A stretch of DNA of 64,000 nucleotides from Streptomyces sp. CGMCC 4.7035 (GCF_031583065.1 NZ_CP134053.1:5745001-5809000); one strand, 5' to 3'; positions 40,770-49,814 are shown, counted from the first letter of the stretch. Numbers and translations are program-made. Notes: a model not told the origin generated them from the sequence alone.

Positions 40770-40865
40770 GGGACCACTGTGCGGCCTCATGAAGTGTCAG
40801 TCCATTGCGGATTTTTGCGTCGTTTCCCTAAGGAACGCTTATGTGTCCGCCCCGGCCTGCGCTTT

Positions 40866-41582
40866 TCAGTGCTGCGGCACGGCGCACCCGTCCGGGCCGC
40901 ACGCCTCCGCGCCGCCGTCGTCGATCAGCTTCAGCGGGGAGCGCTCGCCCCACGCCTGCGTCAGGGCCTGCGCGAAGACCTCCGCGGGCTGGGCGCCGGA
41001 GACGCCGTACTTGCGGTCGAGGACGAAGAACGGCACGCCGTTCGCACCCAGCTCGGCGGCCTCGCGCTCGTCGGCGCGCACGGCGTCGGCGTACGCGGTC
41101 GGGTCGGCCAGGACCTTGCGGGCGTCCTCGGCGTCGAGCCCGGCCTGCACGGCGAGCTCGACCAGCCGCTCGTCGCCCTCGGTGTAGAGGGACCGCTCCT
41201 CGGCGAAGTTCGCCCGGTACAGGATCTGGATCAGCTCGTCCTGCCGGCCCTGCTCCTTGGCGAAGTGGAGCAGACGGTGCATGTCGAAGGTGTTGCCGTG
41301 GTCGCGGCCCGTGGTGCGGTACTCCAGGCCCTCGGCCGCTGCCTGCGCGCCCAGGTTGTTCTCCCCGGCCTGCGCCTGCGCCTCGCTCATCCCGTACTTC
41401 TTGGAGAGCATCGCGAGGACCGGCTGGACGTCTCCCTTGGCGCGGCCCGGGTCCAGCTCGAAGGAGCGGTGCACCACCTCGACCTCGTCCCGGTGCGGGA
41501 AGGCCTCGAGCGCCTTCTCGAAGCGGGCCTTGCCCACGTAGCACCAGGGGCAGGCGATATCGCTCCAGATCTCGACGCGCAT
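40866..41582 (-). CDS. DsbA-family (FrnE-like) dithiol oxidoreductase
   Basis: This 238-residue cytoplasmic thioredoxin-fold protein has the CPWC active site at Cys11-Cys14 ('IWSDIACPWCYVGKARFEKAL'), a long helical insertion and the cis-Pro loop 'GANGVPFFVLDRKYGVSGAQP'. It belongs to the FrnE/2-hydroxychromene-2-carboxylate isomerase-like group, named after frenolicin biosynthesis. The C terminus carries a second cysteine pair, CGPDGC. No signal peptide is present. It stands alone upstream of the aminotransferase gene. Confidence 0.92.
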   Translation of the reverse strand: MRVEIWSDIACPWCYVGKARFEKALEAFPHRDEVEVVHRSFELDPGRAKGDVQPVLAMLSKKYGMSEAQAQAGENNLGAQAAAEGLEYRTTGRDHGNTFDMHRLLHFAKEQGRQDELIQILYRANFAEERSLYTEGDERLVELAVQAGLDAEDARKVLADPTAYADAVRADEREAAELGANGVPFFVLDRKYGVSGAQPAEVFAQALTQAWGERSPLKLIDDGGAEACGPDGCAVPQH

Positions 41583-41656
41583 GTCTTCGGCTCTCTCAGT
41601 CGTACGGGTACGGAGACTCCCTCCGCCGACGTATATGAACCTTCAAGCGTTCGGGT

Positions 41657-42160
41657 TCATTCCCCGGGGACCGTGTAGCGGAGGAAGAGGTGATGATCCC
41701 CTTCGGCGGGCGGGTTCTCGGGGTCGGGGACCCAGCCCTGGCGGGCGTAGAAGGCCTGGGCGCGCCGGTTGTCCACGTGGACGTCGAGGACGGCCGTCCG
41801 CCGGCCGTCGGCCCGCCACTCCTCGACGCAGGCCGCGTGCAGCTCGGCGCCGATGCCGTGGCGCCAGCGGTCGGGGTCGACGTGGAACTGGAAGAGCTTC
41901 ACCGTGTCGGCGGGGGCGCCCTCAGGGATGCGGAAGGAGGCGATGGCGACGAGGGCGCCCTGTTCGACGGCGCACAGCACGTGCCCGTCGGGCCGTTCGA
42001 TGGCGCTCTGCCAGGAGGCGAGCCAGTCCGTGCCGTCCTGGGGCAGTCCGTCCGGGTAGTACGTCGCCCGGGCCCGCGCGTGCAGCTCGGCAACGGCCCG
42101 CGCCTCGGCGGGCAGGGCGGTACGGATCACCCGGCTTCCGGTCACACGTTCATTGATCAT
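41657..42160 (-). CDS. GNAT-family N-acetyltransferase
   Basis: This 167-residue acetyl-CoA dependent acetyltransferase has an N-terminal 'IRTALPAEARAVAELHARA', the beta-strand 'KLFQFHVDPDRWRHGIGAELHAACVEEWRA' with the RxxGxG acetyl-CoA loop, and 'LDVHVDNRRAQAFYARQGW' as motif B. The acceptor is unknown. The ATG at 42160 opens a protein of normal family length. It lies 46 bases behind the DUF1349 gene on the same strand. Confidence 0.88.
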   Translation of the reverse strand: MINERVTGSRVIRTALPAEARAVAELHARARATYYPDGLPQDGTDWLASWQSAIERPDGHVLCAVEQGALVAIASFRIPEGAPADTVKLFQFHVDPDRWRHGIGAELHAACVEEWRADGRRTAVLDVHVDNRRAQAFYARQGWVPDPENPPAEGDHHLFLRYTVPGE

Positions 42161-42205
42161 GCAACGGAGGACGTGGAGATCCTCAGGACGGTTCCGGGGC
42201 GCGCC

Positions 42206-42814
42206 TCACGAACCGTCCCGCAGTCCCTCCGGCCAGGAGTCCCGGTACTCCAGATGGTCGAAGGTGACCACGCACCCCTCCCCCACCGGCGACTGCGTCA
42301 TGAAGCCCACCAGCGCCGCCGAGGTCGGTCCCTCGTCGGCCAGCGTGAACAGGCGCACGAACGTCCACTGCTTCCCGTCCCGCGACGCGTGGAACGCGAA
42401 CGCCCTGCCCGTTCTGCTGACCCGCAGCCAGACGGAACTGCCCTCGACGGTGAAGGAGTTCGCGTCGTCGGAGTGCCCGCGGGTGACCACCGTGCAGACG
42501 GTGGGAACGTCCGGGGAGTACTCCAGACAGAGCTTGGCCCAGGCCCGTTCGCCGGCATGGACGTAGAGGACACCGGCGTCGAAGGCCGCGGCGAACCCGA
42601 CCGTGACCCGCGCGATCAGCTGGAAGTCGCCCTCGGGCGCGCCGAGCAGCCGGGGCGCGTCCGACGCCGGATCCAGAGCCTCACCGGTGGGCGGCACGAA
42701 ACGATCCTGCCGGGCCCCTGCCCAGCCGGTGAGCACCCCGTCCTCGTAGGACCAGTGGCCGTCGGGGCCGTAGGTGCGGAGAGCGAAGGGGAGTTCGGAG
42801 AGTTCGACATCCAT
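42206..42814 (-). CDS. DUF1349 domain protein
   Basis: This 202-residue protein belongs to the DUF1349 family, a concanavalin-like beta-sandwich. Markers are 'WSYEDGVLTGWAGARQDRFVPP', 'FDAGVLYVHAGERAWAKLCLEYSP', 'TRGHSDDANSF' and 'HASRDGKQWTFVRLF', which resemble a regulation-of-glucosidase-like fold. The function is unsettled; related proteins have been proposed to act on carbohydrates. The ATG at 42814 matches the domain start, though without a good ribosome binding site. Confidence 0.85.
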   Translation of the reverse strand: MDVELSELPFALRTYGPDGHWSYEDGVLTGWAGARQDRFVPPTGEALDPASDAPRLLGAPEGDFQLIARVTVGFAAAFDAGVLYVHAGERAWAKLCLEYSPDVPTVCTVVTRGHSDDANSFTVEGSSVWLRVSRTGRAFAFHASRDGKQWTFVRLFTLADEGPTSAALVGFMTQSPVGEGCVVTFDHLEYRDSWPEGLRDGS

Positions 42815-42852
42815 TGAAGAAGTGTCCCAGGTTCCGAGTGTCGGATGCGGAA

Positions 42853-42875
42853 CCGCGCCCCTGATAGGGGCGCGG
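42853..42875. terminator. Hairpin terminator between the aldehyde dehydrogenase and DUF1349 genes
   Basis: CCGCGCCCCT (42853-42862) pairs with AGGGGCGCGG (42866-42875) around a three-base loop. It lies downstream of the minus-strand aldehyde dehydrogenase gene. Confidence 0.7.
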
Positions 42876-42974
42876 GGCTGTGACAACACGCGGCTCCGCC
42901 ACGTGGCGCGAGCAACCAGCATCCACCCGCAGACCGCGACGTACCACAACCGCTACGACGCGACCCGCGAACCG

Positions 42975-44525
42975 TCACCTCTCCAGACGGCCGTTGAACC
43001 GCCGCGGCAGCCCCAGCGGGTTCTCGTCCCGCAGCTCCGCGGGAAGCAGCGCCTGAGGGGCAGCCTGGTAGACAACGGGGCGCAGCCACCGCTCGATCGC
43101 CGTACCGCCGACCGACGTGGACGTGGACGTCGTCGCCGGGTATGGACCACCGTGGTGCTGGGCGGATGCCACCGCCACACCCGTCGGCCAGCCGTTGACG
43201 AGGACCCGGCCCGCGAGCGGGGTCAGCTCCGCGAGGATCTCCGCGCCACGCCCCTCACCGGCCGCCTCCTCCGTCGACAGGTGGACGGTCGCCGTGAGGT
43301 TGCCGGGCAGCCGGGAGAGCACGGCCTGCGCCTCGGAGTCGTCCTCGTACCGGGCCACCACCGTGACCGGGCCGAAGCACTCCTCCAGGAGGAGGTCGTA
43401 GGCACCCTCGGCGGTCAGGTTCCGCGCCGGGACGGTCAGGAAGCCCGGGCTCACCGTGTGCTCGCTGCCCGCGCCCGGGGTCACCGGGGAGTCCACGTCC
43501 GGCAGTTCGACGCGCTCGGCGACTCCGGCGATGAAGTTGTCGCGCATCCGGTGGTCGAGCAGGACCCCGGCGGCGACGTCGCTGACGGCGTCGGTCAGGG
43601 ACTTCACGAACCGGTCGCCCGCCGCGCCCGCGGGGGCGAGGACCAGCCCGGGCTTCACACAGAACTGGCCGACGCCCAGCGTCATCGAGCCCGCCAGCCC
43701 GGCACCGATCGCCTCGGCGCGCTCGGCGGCCGCGGCCTCGGTCACGACGACGGGGTTCAACGACCCCAGCTCACCGTGGAACGGAATCGGCACCGGGCGC
43801 CCGGCGGCCGCGTCGAAGAGGGCACGCCCACCCCGTACGGAACCGGTGAAGCCCGCGGCGGCGATCAGCGGGTGCTTGACCAGCTCGACGCCCGCCTCGA
43901 AACCGTGCACGAGACCGAGTACGCCCTCGGGGATGCCGTGTTCGGCGGCGGCGCGGCGCAGGACCTTGGCGACCAGCTCGGACAGGGCGGGGTGGTCCGG
44001 GTGGGCCTTGACGACCACCGGGCAGCCGGCCGCCAGCGCGCTCGCGGTGTCGCCGCCCGCCACCGAGAAGGCGAAGGGGAAGTTGGAGGCCGAGTAGACG
44101 GCGACGACACCGAGCGGCACCTTGTAGCGGCGCAGGTCCGGGATCGGCGGGGTCGCGGTGTCGTCCGGGTGGTTGATGATCACGTCGAGGAAGGCGCCCT
44201 CCTCGACGATGTCGGCGAACGCCCGCAGCTGGTAGCAGGTACGGGCGAGTTCGCCGGTGAGCCGTACCGGACCGAGCGCGGTCTCGGCGTCCGCGGCCTC
44301 GACGAGCTGGTCCTTGGCGGCCTCCAGCCCGTCGGCGGCGCTGCGCAAGAAGGCCGCGCGGACCGTGCGGTCGGCGAGGGCTCCGCGCGCCGCGTGGGCG
44401 GCACGGACGGCGGTGTCCACCTCCTGGGCTGTGGCCTCCACCGCAACCTGTTCACGCTGCTTCCCGGTACGGGGGTCGACACTCCAGACTGGTGCTGCTG
44501 CCACCGCGGATCCCTCCAGATGCAT
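42975..44525 (-). CDS. Aldehyde dehydrogenase, 2-oxoglutarate-semialdehyde type
   Basis: This 516-residue NAD(P)-dependent aldehyde dehydrogenase resembles enzymes that oxidise 2-oxoglutarate semialdehyde. Motifs are 'VYSASNFPFAFSVAGGDTASALAAG', 'FTGSVRGGRALFDAAAGRPVPIPFHGELGSLNP' with Glu252, and 'GQFCVKPGLVLAP' with the catalytic Cys289. The C-terminal 'GWPTGVAVASAQHHGGPYPATT' is specific to this subfamily. It would finish the oxidative uronate, or the arabinose/xylose oxidative, pathway; matching upstream enzymes are at 56317-58961 and 61765-63769. A divergent IclR regulator faces it across 109 bases. Confidence 0.88.
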   Translation of the reverse strand: MHLEGSAVAAAPVWSVDPRTGKQREQVAVEATAQEVDTAVRAAHAARGALADRTVRAAFLRSAADGLEAAKDQLVEAADAETALGPVRLTGELARTCYQLRAFADIVEEGAFLDVIINHPDDTATPPIPDLRRYKVPLGVVAVYSASNFPFAFSVAGGDTASALAAGCPVVVKAHPDHPALSELVAKVLRRAAAEHGIPEGVLGLVHGFEAGVELVKHPLIAAAGFTGSVRGGRALFDAAAGRPVPIPFHGELGSLNPVVVTEAAAAERAEAIGAGLAGSMTLGVGQFCVKPGLVLAPAGAAGDRFVKSLTDAVSDVAAGVLLDHRMRDNFIAGVAERVELPDVDSPVTPGAGSEHTVSPGFLTVPARNLTAEGAYDLLLEECFGPVTVVARYEDDSEAQAVLSRLPGNLTATVHLSTEEAAGEGRGAEILAELTPLAGRVLVNGWPTGVAVASAQHHGGPYPATTSTSTSVGGTAIERWLRPVVYQAAPQALLPAELRDENPLGLPRRFNGRLER

Positions 44526-44556
44526 TGCCGCAGTTCGTACGTCATCGCTCGGCGGC

Positions 44557-44572
44557 GTTCGATATACTGAAC
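44557..44572. promoter_or_regulatory. Candidate IclR-type operator
   Basis: GTTCGATATACTGAAC is an imperfect palindrome (12 of 16 positions symmetric, GTTC/GAAC outer arms) between the aldehyde dehydrogenase and the IclR gene. Its form fits known operators of IclR-family proteins. Confidence 0.6.
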
Positions 44573-44634
44573 ACCGTTCGTGATGATGAATATTGCTCGG
44601 AGACTATTTCCGTCGAAGGAAGGGGTCAAGCGCG

Positions 44635-45408
44635 ATGTCGGCAGGCGAGACAGGCGGCGGGGCGCAGGTCAAGTCCGCGGTTCGGACGGTCGAACTGCTC
44701 GAGTACTTCGCGGGCCGCCCCGGAATGCACTCCCTTGCCTCCGTGCAGGAGGCGGTGGGCTACCCCAAGTCCAGCCTGTACATGCTGCTGCGCACCCTCG
44801 TGGAGCTGGGCTGGGTGGAGACGGACGCGACGGGCACACGGTACGGCATCGGGGTGCGGGCGCTGCTGGTCGGTACGTCGTACATCGACGGCGACGAGGT
44901 GGTGGCGGCGGCCCGGCCGACGCTGGACCGGCTCTCGGACGACACCACGGAGACGATCCACCTGGCGCGCCTGGACGGCACGAACGTGGTGTATCTCGCC
45001 ACCCGCCAGTCGCAGCACTATCTGCGCCCCTTCACGCGTGTCGGCCGCCGGCTGCCCGCGCACTCGACGTCCCTGGGCAAGGCGCTGCTGAGCACGTACA
45101 CCGACGAACAGGTCCGCAAGATGCTGCCGGAGACGCTTCCGGCGCTGACCGAACACACCATCACCGACCGGGATAAGCTCATCGAGGAGCTGCACCAGGT
45201 CCGGGAGCAGGGTTTCGCAGTCGACCGCGAGGAGAACACGCTGGGCCTGCGCTGCTTCGGGGTCGCGATCCCGTACCGCACCCCGGCCCGCGACGCGATC
45301 AGCTGCTCTGTCCCGGTGGCCCGGCTGACCCTGGCGCACGAACAGATGATCAAGGATGCTCTGTTCGACGCGCGCGACCGTCTGACCCTGGCGACGAGGA
45401 GGCTTTGA
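44635..45408 (+). CDS. IclR-family transcriptional regulator
   Basis: This 257-residue regulator has an N-terminal winged helix ('AVRTVELLEYFAGRPGMHSLASVQEAVGYPKSSLYMLLRTLVELGWVE') and a C-terminal ligand-binding domain with 'HLARLDGTNVVYLATRQS', 'HSTSLGKALLS' and 'DREENTLGLRCFGVAIPY'. The family often controls catabolic genes and senses sugar acids or aromatic acids. The ATG at 44635 is preceded by GGAAGGGG. Its position and the operator-like palindrome in the gap point to control of the aldehyde dehydrogenase gene and of itself. Confidence 0.92.
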   Translation: MSAGETGGGAQVKSAVRTVELLEYFAGRPGMHSLASVQEAVGYPKSSLYMLLRTLVELGWVETDATGTRYGIGVRALLVGTSYIDGDEVVAAARPTLDRLSDDTTETIHLARLDGTNVVYLATRQSQHYLRPFTRVGRRLPAHSTSLGKALLSTYTDEQVRKMLPETLPALTEHTITDRDKLIEELHQVREQGFAVDREENTLGLRCFGVAIPYRTPARDAISCSVPVARLTLAHEQMIKDALFDARDRLTLATRRL

Positions 45409-45409
45409 C

Positions 45410-45883
45410 GTGGAGATCGTCCTGCGTGAGGTCCATGACAGCGATCTGCCGGTCTTCTTCCGTCAGATGAACGACCCCGTGGCGCTCTGGATGGCCGCGT
45501 TCACCCCCGAGGACCCGGCCGACCGGGACCGCTTCGACGCCCACTGGGCACGGATCCGTGCCGCGTCCGACGTCGACAACCGTACGGTGCTGGTGGACGG
45601 TGACGTGGTGGGCAGCGCGGCGGTGTACGGGGAGCCGGGCGAACGCGAGGTCACGTACTGGATCGACCGCGCGTACTGGGGCCGGGGCATCGCGACGGCC
45701 GCGCTGCGGGTCCTGCTGGAGCAGGTGCCGGAACGTCCGCTGTACGCCCGGGCCGCCGCCGACAACGCGGCCTCACGCCGGGTCCTGGAGAAGTGCGGCT
45801 TCGAGGAGACGGCCCGGGCGAGGGGCTTCGCGAACGCCCGCGGCGAGGAGATCGACGAGGTCGTCCTCGTCCTGAAGGCCTGA
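45410..45883 (+). CDS. GNAT-family N-acetyltransferase (RimJ/RimL-like)
   Basis: This 157-residue acetyltransferase shows 'VLREVHDSDLPVFFRQMNDPVALWMAAF' (RimJ-like start), 'VTYWIDRAYWGRGIATAALRVLLEQ' with the acetyl-CoA loop, and 'ARAAADNAASRRVLEKCGFEE'. The GTG at 45410 starts one base after the IclR stop and has GAGGAGG upstream, so it is cotranscribed with the regulator. The acceptor is unknown. Its last 15 coding bases and stop belong to a 20-base unit repeated just downstream. Confidence 0.9.
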   Translation: MEIVLREVHDSDLPVFFRQMNDPVALWMAAFTPEDPADRDRFDAHWARIRAASDVDNRTVLVDGDVVGSAAVYGEPGEREVTYWIDRAYWGRGIATAALRVLLEQVPERPLYARAAADNAASRRVLEKCGFEETARARGFANARGEEIDEVVLVLKA

Positions 45884-45911
45884 GCGTCCGGGTCCTGAAG
45901 GCCTGAGCGTC
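45869..45911. repeat. 20-base tandem duplication over a stop codon
   Basis: GTCCTGAAGGCCTGAGCGTC occurs at 45869-45888 and again at 45892-45911. The first copy holds the end of the GNAT gene and its TGA. Confidence 0.9.
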
Positions 45912-46029
45912 TGGCCGCCGCCGTGCCGGAGCGCGCCCGCCTTTCACGCGCCGGCTTTTCATGAAGTCCCGATGAGAAAACGGACGGAAGGGAACGTTCC
46001 GTCCGATCCCGTTCGTCCTCCTGTGCAGG

Positions 46030-47487
46030 ATGAACAAGACGATCAGGCGCGCATCCCTCTTCGCACTGCTCCTGGTGCTGGCTCTGCTGGTCAGGGCGAC
46101 CTGGGTGCAGTTCTACGAGGGCAAGGCGCTCGCGGACGACAAGAACAACCGGCGGAACGTGATCGCGACGTACGCGGAGCCGCTCGGGAACATCATCGTG
46201 GCCGGCGAGTCGATCACGGGCTCGGCACGGACGAAGGACAGCGACCTCGCGTACAAACGCACGTACACGGACGGCAAGCTGTACGCGGCGGTGACCGGCT
46301 ATGCCTCGCAGAGTTATGCCCCGACTCAGCTGGAGGGCATCTACCAGGACCTGCTCAACGGCACGGACAGCCGGCTGAAGTCCATCATGGACACGGTCAC
46401 CGGCAAGCGGGCCGATCCGGGCAACGTGGTCACCACGATCGACCCGGACGTGCAGAAGGCGGCATACCGGGCGCTCGGCGACAAGAAGGGCGCGGCCGTC
46501 GCGATCGACCCGACGACCGGCAGGATCCTCGCGGTCGTGTCGACCCCGTCGTACGACCCGTCGTCACTGACCGACGCCAACACCGCCGGAGTGGCCTGGA
46601 AGCAGCTCAACGGCGACGCGGACAAGCCCCTGACCAACCGCGCGCTGCGCCAGCCGCTGCCGCCGGGCTCGACGTTCAAGCTGGTCGTGGCGGCGGCCGC
46701 GCTGGAGGACGGGCTGTACTCGTCGGTGGACCAGCACACCGACAGCCCGGACCCGTACCGGCTGCCGGGCTCGACCCGCGACCTGTCGAACGAGAACCCG
46801 AACGCCCCTTGCGAGAATGCCTCGATCCGCGAGGCACTGCGCTACTCGTGCAACAACGTCTTCGCGAAGATGGCCGTCGACCTCGGCCAGGACAAGGTCC
46901 GTGCGATGGCCGAGAAGTTCGGCTTCAACGATGACAAGCAGGACGTGCCGGTGCGCGCCTACCCGAGCGTGTACCCGTCGGACATGGACAAGGCGCAGAC
47001 GGCTCTGTCGGGCATCGGTCAGTTCGACGTCACGGCGACCCCGCTGCAGATGGCCATGGTGTCGGCAGCCATAGCCAACGACGGCAAGCTCGTTACGCCG
47101 CACATGGTTTCGCAGATCACCGACAGCGGCGGCGATGTGCTGAAGAACTACGACGACAGCACGGAGACCCAGCGGATCGTCAGCTCCTCGACCGCCGAGC
47201 AGTTGCAGTCCGCGATGCAGACGGTCGTCGCGCAGGGCACGGGCACCAACGCCCGGATCTCCGGCGCGACCGTGGGCGGCAAGACGGGTACGGCCCAGCA
47301 CGGCGAGAACAACAGCAAGACGCCGTACGCCTGGTTCACGTCGTACGCGAAGTCCGACGCGAACGGCAAGGAGGTCGCCGTCGCGGTGATGGTGGAGCAG
47401 TCGGACGCGGCTCGCTCGGAGGTCAGCGGCAACGGGCTGGCCGCGCCGGTCGCCAAGGCGATGATGCAGGCCGCGTTGAAGAACTGA
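46030..47487 (+). CDS. Class B penicillin-binding protein (PbpA-like transpeptidase)
   Basis: This 485-residue peptidoglycan transpeptidase has an N-terminal membrane anchor (residues 6-24) and a short dimerisation region. The transpeptidase domain has SxxK at Ser214-Lys217 ('PGSTFKLVV'), SxN at Ser273-Asn275 ('YSCNNVF') and KTG at 418-420 ('GGKTGTAQHG'). 'GQFDVTATPLQMAMVSAAIAN' is also typical. It acts outside the membrane in cell-wall synthesis. In size and architecture it resembles actinobacterial PbpA. No FtsW/RodA gene adjoins it here. Confidence 0.94.
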   Translation: MNKTIRRASLFALLLVLALLVRATWVQFYEGKALADDKNNRRNVIATYAEPLGNIIVAGESITGSARTKDSDLAYKRTYTDGKLYAAVTGYASQSYAPTQLEGIYQDLLNGTDSRLKSIMDTVTGKRADPGNVVTTIDPDVQKAAYRALGDKKGAAVAIDPTTGRILAVVSTPSYDPSSLTDANTAGVAWKQLNGDADKPLTNRALRQPLPPGSTFKLVVAAAALEDGLYSSVDQHTDSPDPYRLPGSTRDLSNENPNAPCENASIREALRYSCNNVFAKMAVDLGQDKVRAMAEKFGFNDDKQDVPVRAYPSVYPSDMDKAQTALSGIGQFDVTATPLQMAMVSAAIANDGKLVTPHMVSQITDSGGDVLKNYDDSTETQRIVSSSTAEQLQSAMQTVVAQGTGTNARISGATVGGKTGTAQHGENNSKTPYAWFTSYAKSDANGKEVAVAVMVEQSDAARSEVSGNGLAAPVAKAMMQAALKN

Positions 47488-47504
47488 GCGACACAAGGTC
47501 GCAG

Positions 47505-47530
47505 CCCCGCGCCCCTGTCGGGGCGCGGGG
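47505..47530. terminator. Bidirectional hairpin terminator
   Basis: CCCCGCGCCCC (47505-47515) pairs with GGGGCGCGGGG (47520-47530) around TGTC. It separates the convergent penicillin-binding protein and NCS2 permease genes. A small GCGAC/GTCGC hairpin lies just ahead. Confidence 0.85.
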
Positions 47531-47542
47531 GGTGCCCGGAAG

Positions 47543-48994
47543 CTACTTCACGCCGAGGATCTGCTCCACCGGGTCGATCGCGAAGTACACCAGGAACAGC
47601 GCCGACACGCCCCACAGCAGCCAGTGGACCTCCTTGGCCTTGCCGAGGACCGCCTTGATGACGACGTACGACAGGAAGCCGGCGCCGATGCCGTCGGTGA
47701 TCGAGTAGGTGAACGGCATGGCGGCGATGGTGAGGAACGCCGGGATGGCGATCTCGTACTTGTCCCAGTCGATGTGCTTGACGTGGGTCATCATCAGGAA
47801 GCCGACGGCGATCAGGGCGGGTGCCGCCGCCTGGAGCGGGACGATGGTCAGCAGCGGGGTGAGGAAGAGCGCGAGGCCGAAGAGGCCGCCGGTGACGAGG
47901 TTGGCGAAGCCGGTGCGCGCCCCCTCGCCGACGCCGGCGGCGGACTCGATGTAGGCGGTGTTGGAGGAGCCGGAGGCGACACCGCCGGCCACCGCGGCGG
48001 CGCCGTCGATGAACAGGACGCGGCCGATGCCGGGCACCTTGCCCTTCTCGTCGAGCAGTCCCGCCTCCGCGCTGATGCCGACGATGGTGCCCATGGCGTC
48101 GAAGAAGTCCGACAGGATCAGCGTGAAGACCAGCAGGACGGCGGTGAGCACGCCGGCCTTCTCGAAGCCGCCGAACAGGCTGAAGTGACCGACGAGTCCG
48201 AAGTCGGGGCTCTCCACCAGCTTGTCGGGCACCTTCGGGGTGGTCAGGCCCCAGCTCTTGATGTCGGCGACGGCGTTGATGACGATCGCGACGACGGTCA
48301 TGGTCACGATGCTGATCAGGATGGCGCCCTTCACCTTGCGGGCGAGCAGCGCGATGGTCAGCAGCACACCGAGACAGAACACCAGAACGGGCCAGCCGGT
48401 CAGCCGTCCGACGGCGCCCAGTTGCACCGGCACGGTGGTGTTCGCGGCGTCCGGGATGCGGCTGACGAATCCGGCGTCGACGAAGCCGATGAAGGCGATG
48501 AAGAGGCCGATGCCGACGCCGATGGCCTGCTTGAGCTGCTGCGGGATGGCGTTCATGATCGCCTCTCGCAGCCCGGTGAGGACCAGGACGCAAATGAGGA
48601 CGCCCTCGATGACGACGAGGCCCATCGCGTCCGCCCAGCTCATCAGCGGGGCCAACTGGAAGGCGACGACGGCGTTGAGGCCGAGGCCCGCGGCGATGGC
48701 GAGCGGCAGATTGCCGCCGACGCCCATGATGACCGTCATCACGCAGGCCACCAGGGCGGTGGCGGTGACGAGTTGGCCCGTGTCGAGCTGGTGGCCGAAC
48801 TTGTCCTTGGCGCTGCCCAGGATGATCGGGTTCAGGACGAGGATGTAGGCCATCGTGAAGAACGTGGCGAAGCCGCCGCGTATCTCACGGCCGAAGGTGG
48901 AGCCCCGTTCGGAGACCTTGAAGAACCGGTCGACGCCGTTCACCGCTGGGGGTGCGGCACTTGGCCGGTCGGCCACCTTCTGCGTGTCGGACAT
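47543..48994 (-). CDS. NCS2-family purine permease (AzgA/GhxP-like)
   Basis: This 483-residue permease has about 12-14 hydrophobic segments and imports purine bases such as adenine, guanine or hypoxanthine. The opening 'VDRFFKVSERGSTFGREIRGGFATFFTMAYILVLNPIIL' and the internal 'FFDAMGTIVGISAEAGLLDEKG' and 'GSSNTAYIESAAGVGEGARTG' are diagnostic for the AzgA branch rather than the UraA/XanQ branch. The ATG at 48994 gives the family's usual length. No purine riboswitch could be recognised in the 100 bases upstream. Confidence 0.93.
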   Translation of the reverse strand: MSDTQKVADRPSAAPPAVNGVDRFFKVSERGSTFGREIRGGFATFFTMAYILVLNPIILGSAKDKFGHQLDTGQLVTATALVACVMTVIMGVGGNLPLAIAAGLGLNAVVAFQLAPLMSWADAMGLVVIEGVLICVLVLTGLREAIMNAIPQQLKQAIGVGIGLFIAFIGFVDAGFVSRIPDAANTTVPVQLGAVGRLTGWPVLVFCLGVLLTIALLARKVKGAILISIVTMTVVAIVINAVADIKSWGLTTPKVPDKLVESPDFGLVGHFSLFGGFEKAGVLTAVLLVFTLILSDFFDAMGTIVGISAEAGLLDEKGKVPGIGRVLFIDGAAAVAGGVASGSSNTAYIESAAGVGEGARTGFANLVTGGLFGLALFLTPLLTIVPLQAAAPALIAVGFLMMTHVKHIDWDKYEIAIPAFLTIAAMPFTYSITDGIGAGFLSYVVIKAVLGKAKEVHWLLWGVSALFLVYFAIDPVEQILGVK

Positions 48995-49247
48995 GGCGAT
49001 ACTCCTCGTTGCCTGGTGAACCGGTGCGGGATGCTGGCTGGATTGTTCCCTCGGTGAACCCGTTTCAGGTTTTCTCCGTGTTACGGAATCGGTGAGTTCG
49101 GCCTGCCATACGGCGTTCGATGACCTGTACGAACACTGCTACGCTTCCGGATCTCGACCGGGAAGCACTCCGGACGTCCACATGGCTTTACATGACATAC
49201 ACAGGTGCCCGCAGAGGCGCCGGAGCCGCAGTGAGGAGAGGTCGCCC

Positions 49248-49814
49248 GTGGGCACTGTCGTCGACGACGCCGCCTCCGCGGAGTTCCATGCCTTCTTCGA
49301 GCGCCACCACGCCGAACTCGCCCGTTTCGCCCATATGCTGACCGGCGAGGCGGACGCCGCCGACGATCTCGCGGCGGACGCACTGCTGGAGATGTGGCGC
49401 CGCTGGGACCGGGTGCGCGCGGCGGACCACCCGGTGGCGTACGCGCGCGGGGTGGTCGCCAATCTGGCCCGTACCCGGATCCGCAGCGCGGTGCGCGAAC
49501 GCCGGCGGATCACCCTCTTCTGGTCCCAGCGCGAGGAGAAGACCGAGAACCCGGACGTGTCGGCGGTCCTCGACGTCCAGGGCGCGCTGCGCCGGCTGCC
49601 GTTCCGCAAGCGGGCGTGCGTGGTGCTGCGGCATGCCTTCGACCTCTCCGAGAAGGACACCGCGCTCGCGCTGGGCATCTCAGTGGGTACGGTGAAGAGC
49701 CAGACGTCGAAGGGGGTGGCCGAATTGAAGCGCCTCCTGGGCACCGACGAGGCACCGCGGCGCATTCCCGCCACGGTGGGGCGCACCGGTGGAGCTGGAG
49801 GAAGGAACCGATGA
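49248..49814 (+). CDS. ECF RNA polymerase sigma factor (SigE-family)
   Basis: This 188-residue sigma factor has region 2 ('RHHAELARFAHMLTGEADAADDLAADALLEMWRRWDRV') and region 4 ('LRRLPFRKRACVVLRHAFDLSEKDTALALGISVGTVKSQTSKGVAELKRLL'). It resembles the ECF group annotated as 'SigE family' in actinomycetes. The GTG at 49248 has GAGGAGAGG upstream. Its stop overlaps the start of a membrane protein gene as ATGA, the usual layout of a sigma factor and its controller. The promoter motif at 50689-50717 and 52603-52631 probably marks its targets. Confidence 0.92.
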   Translation: MGTVVDDAASAEFHAFFERHHAELARFAHMLTGEADAADDLAADALLEMWRRWDRVRAADHPVAYARGVVANLARTRIRSAVRERRRITLFWSQREEKTENPDVSAVLDVQGALRRLPFRKRACVVLRHAFDLSEKDTALALGISVGTVKSQTSKGVAELKRLLGTDEAPRRIPATVGRTGGAGGRNR

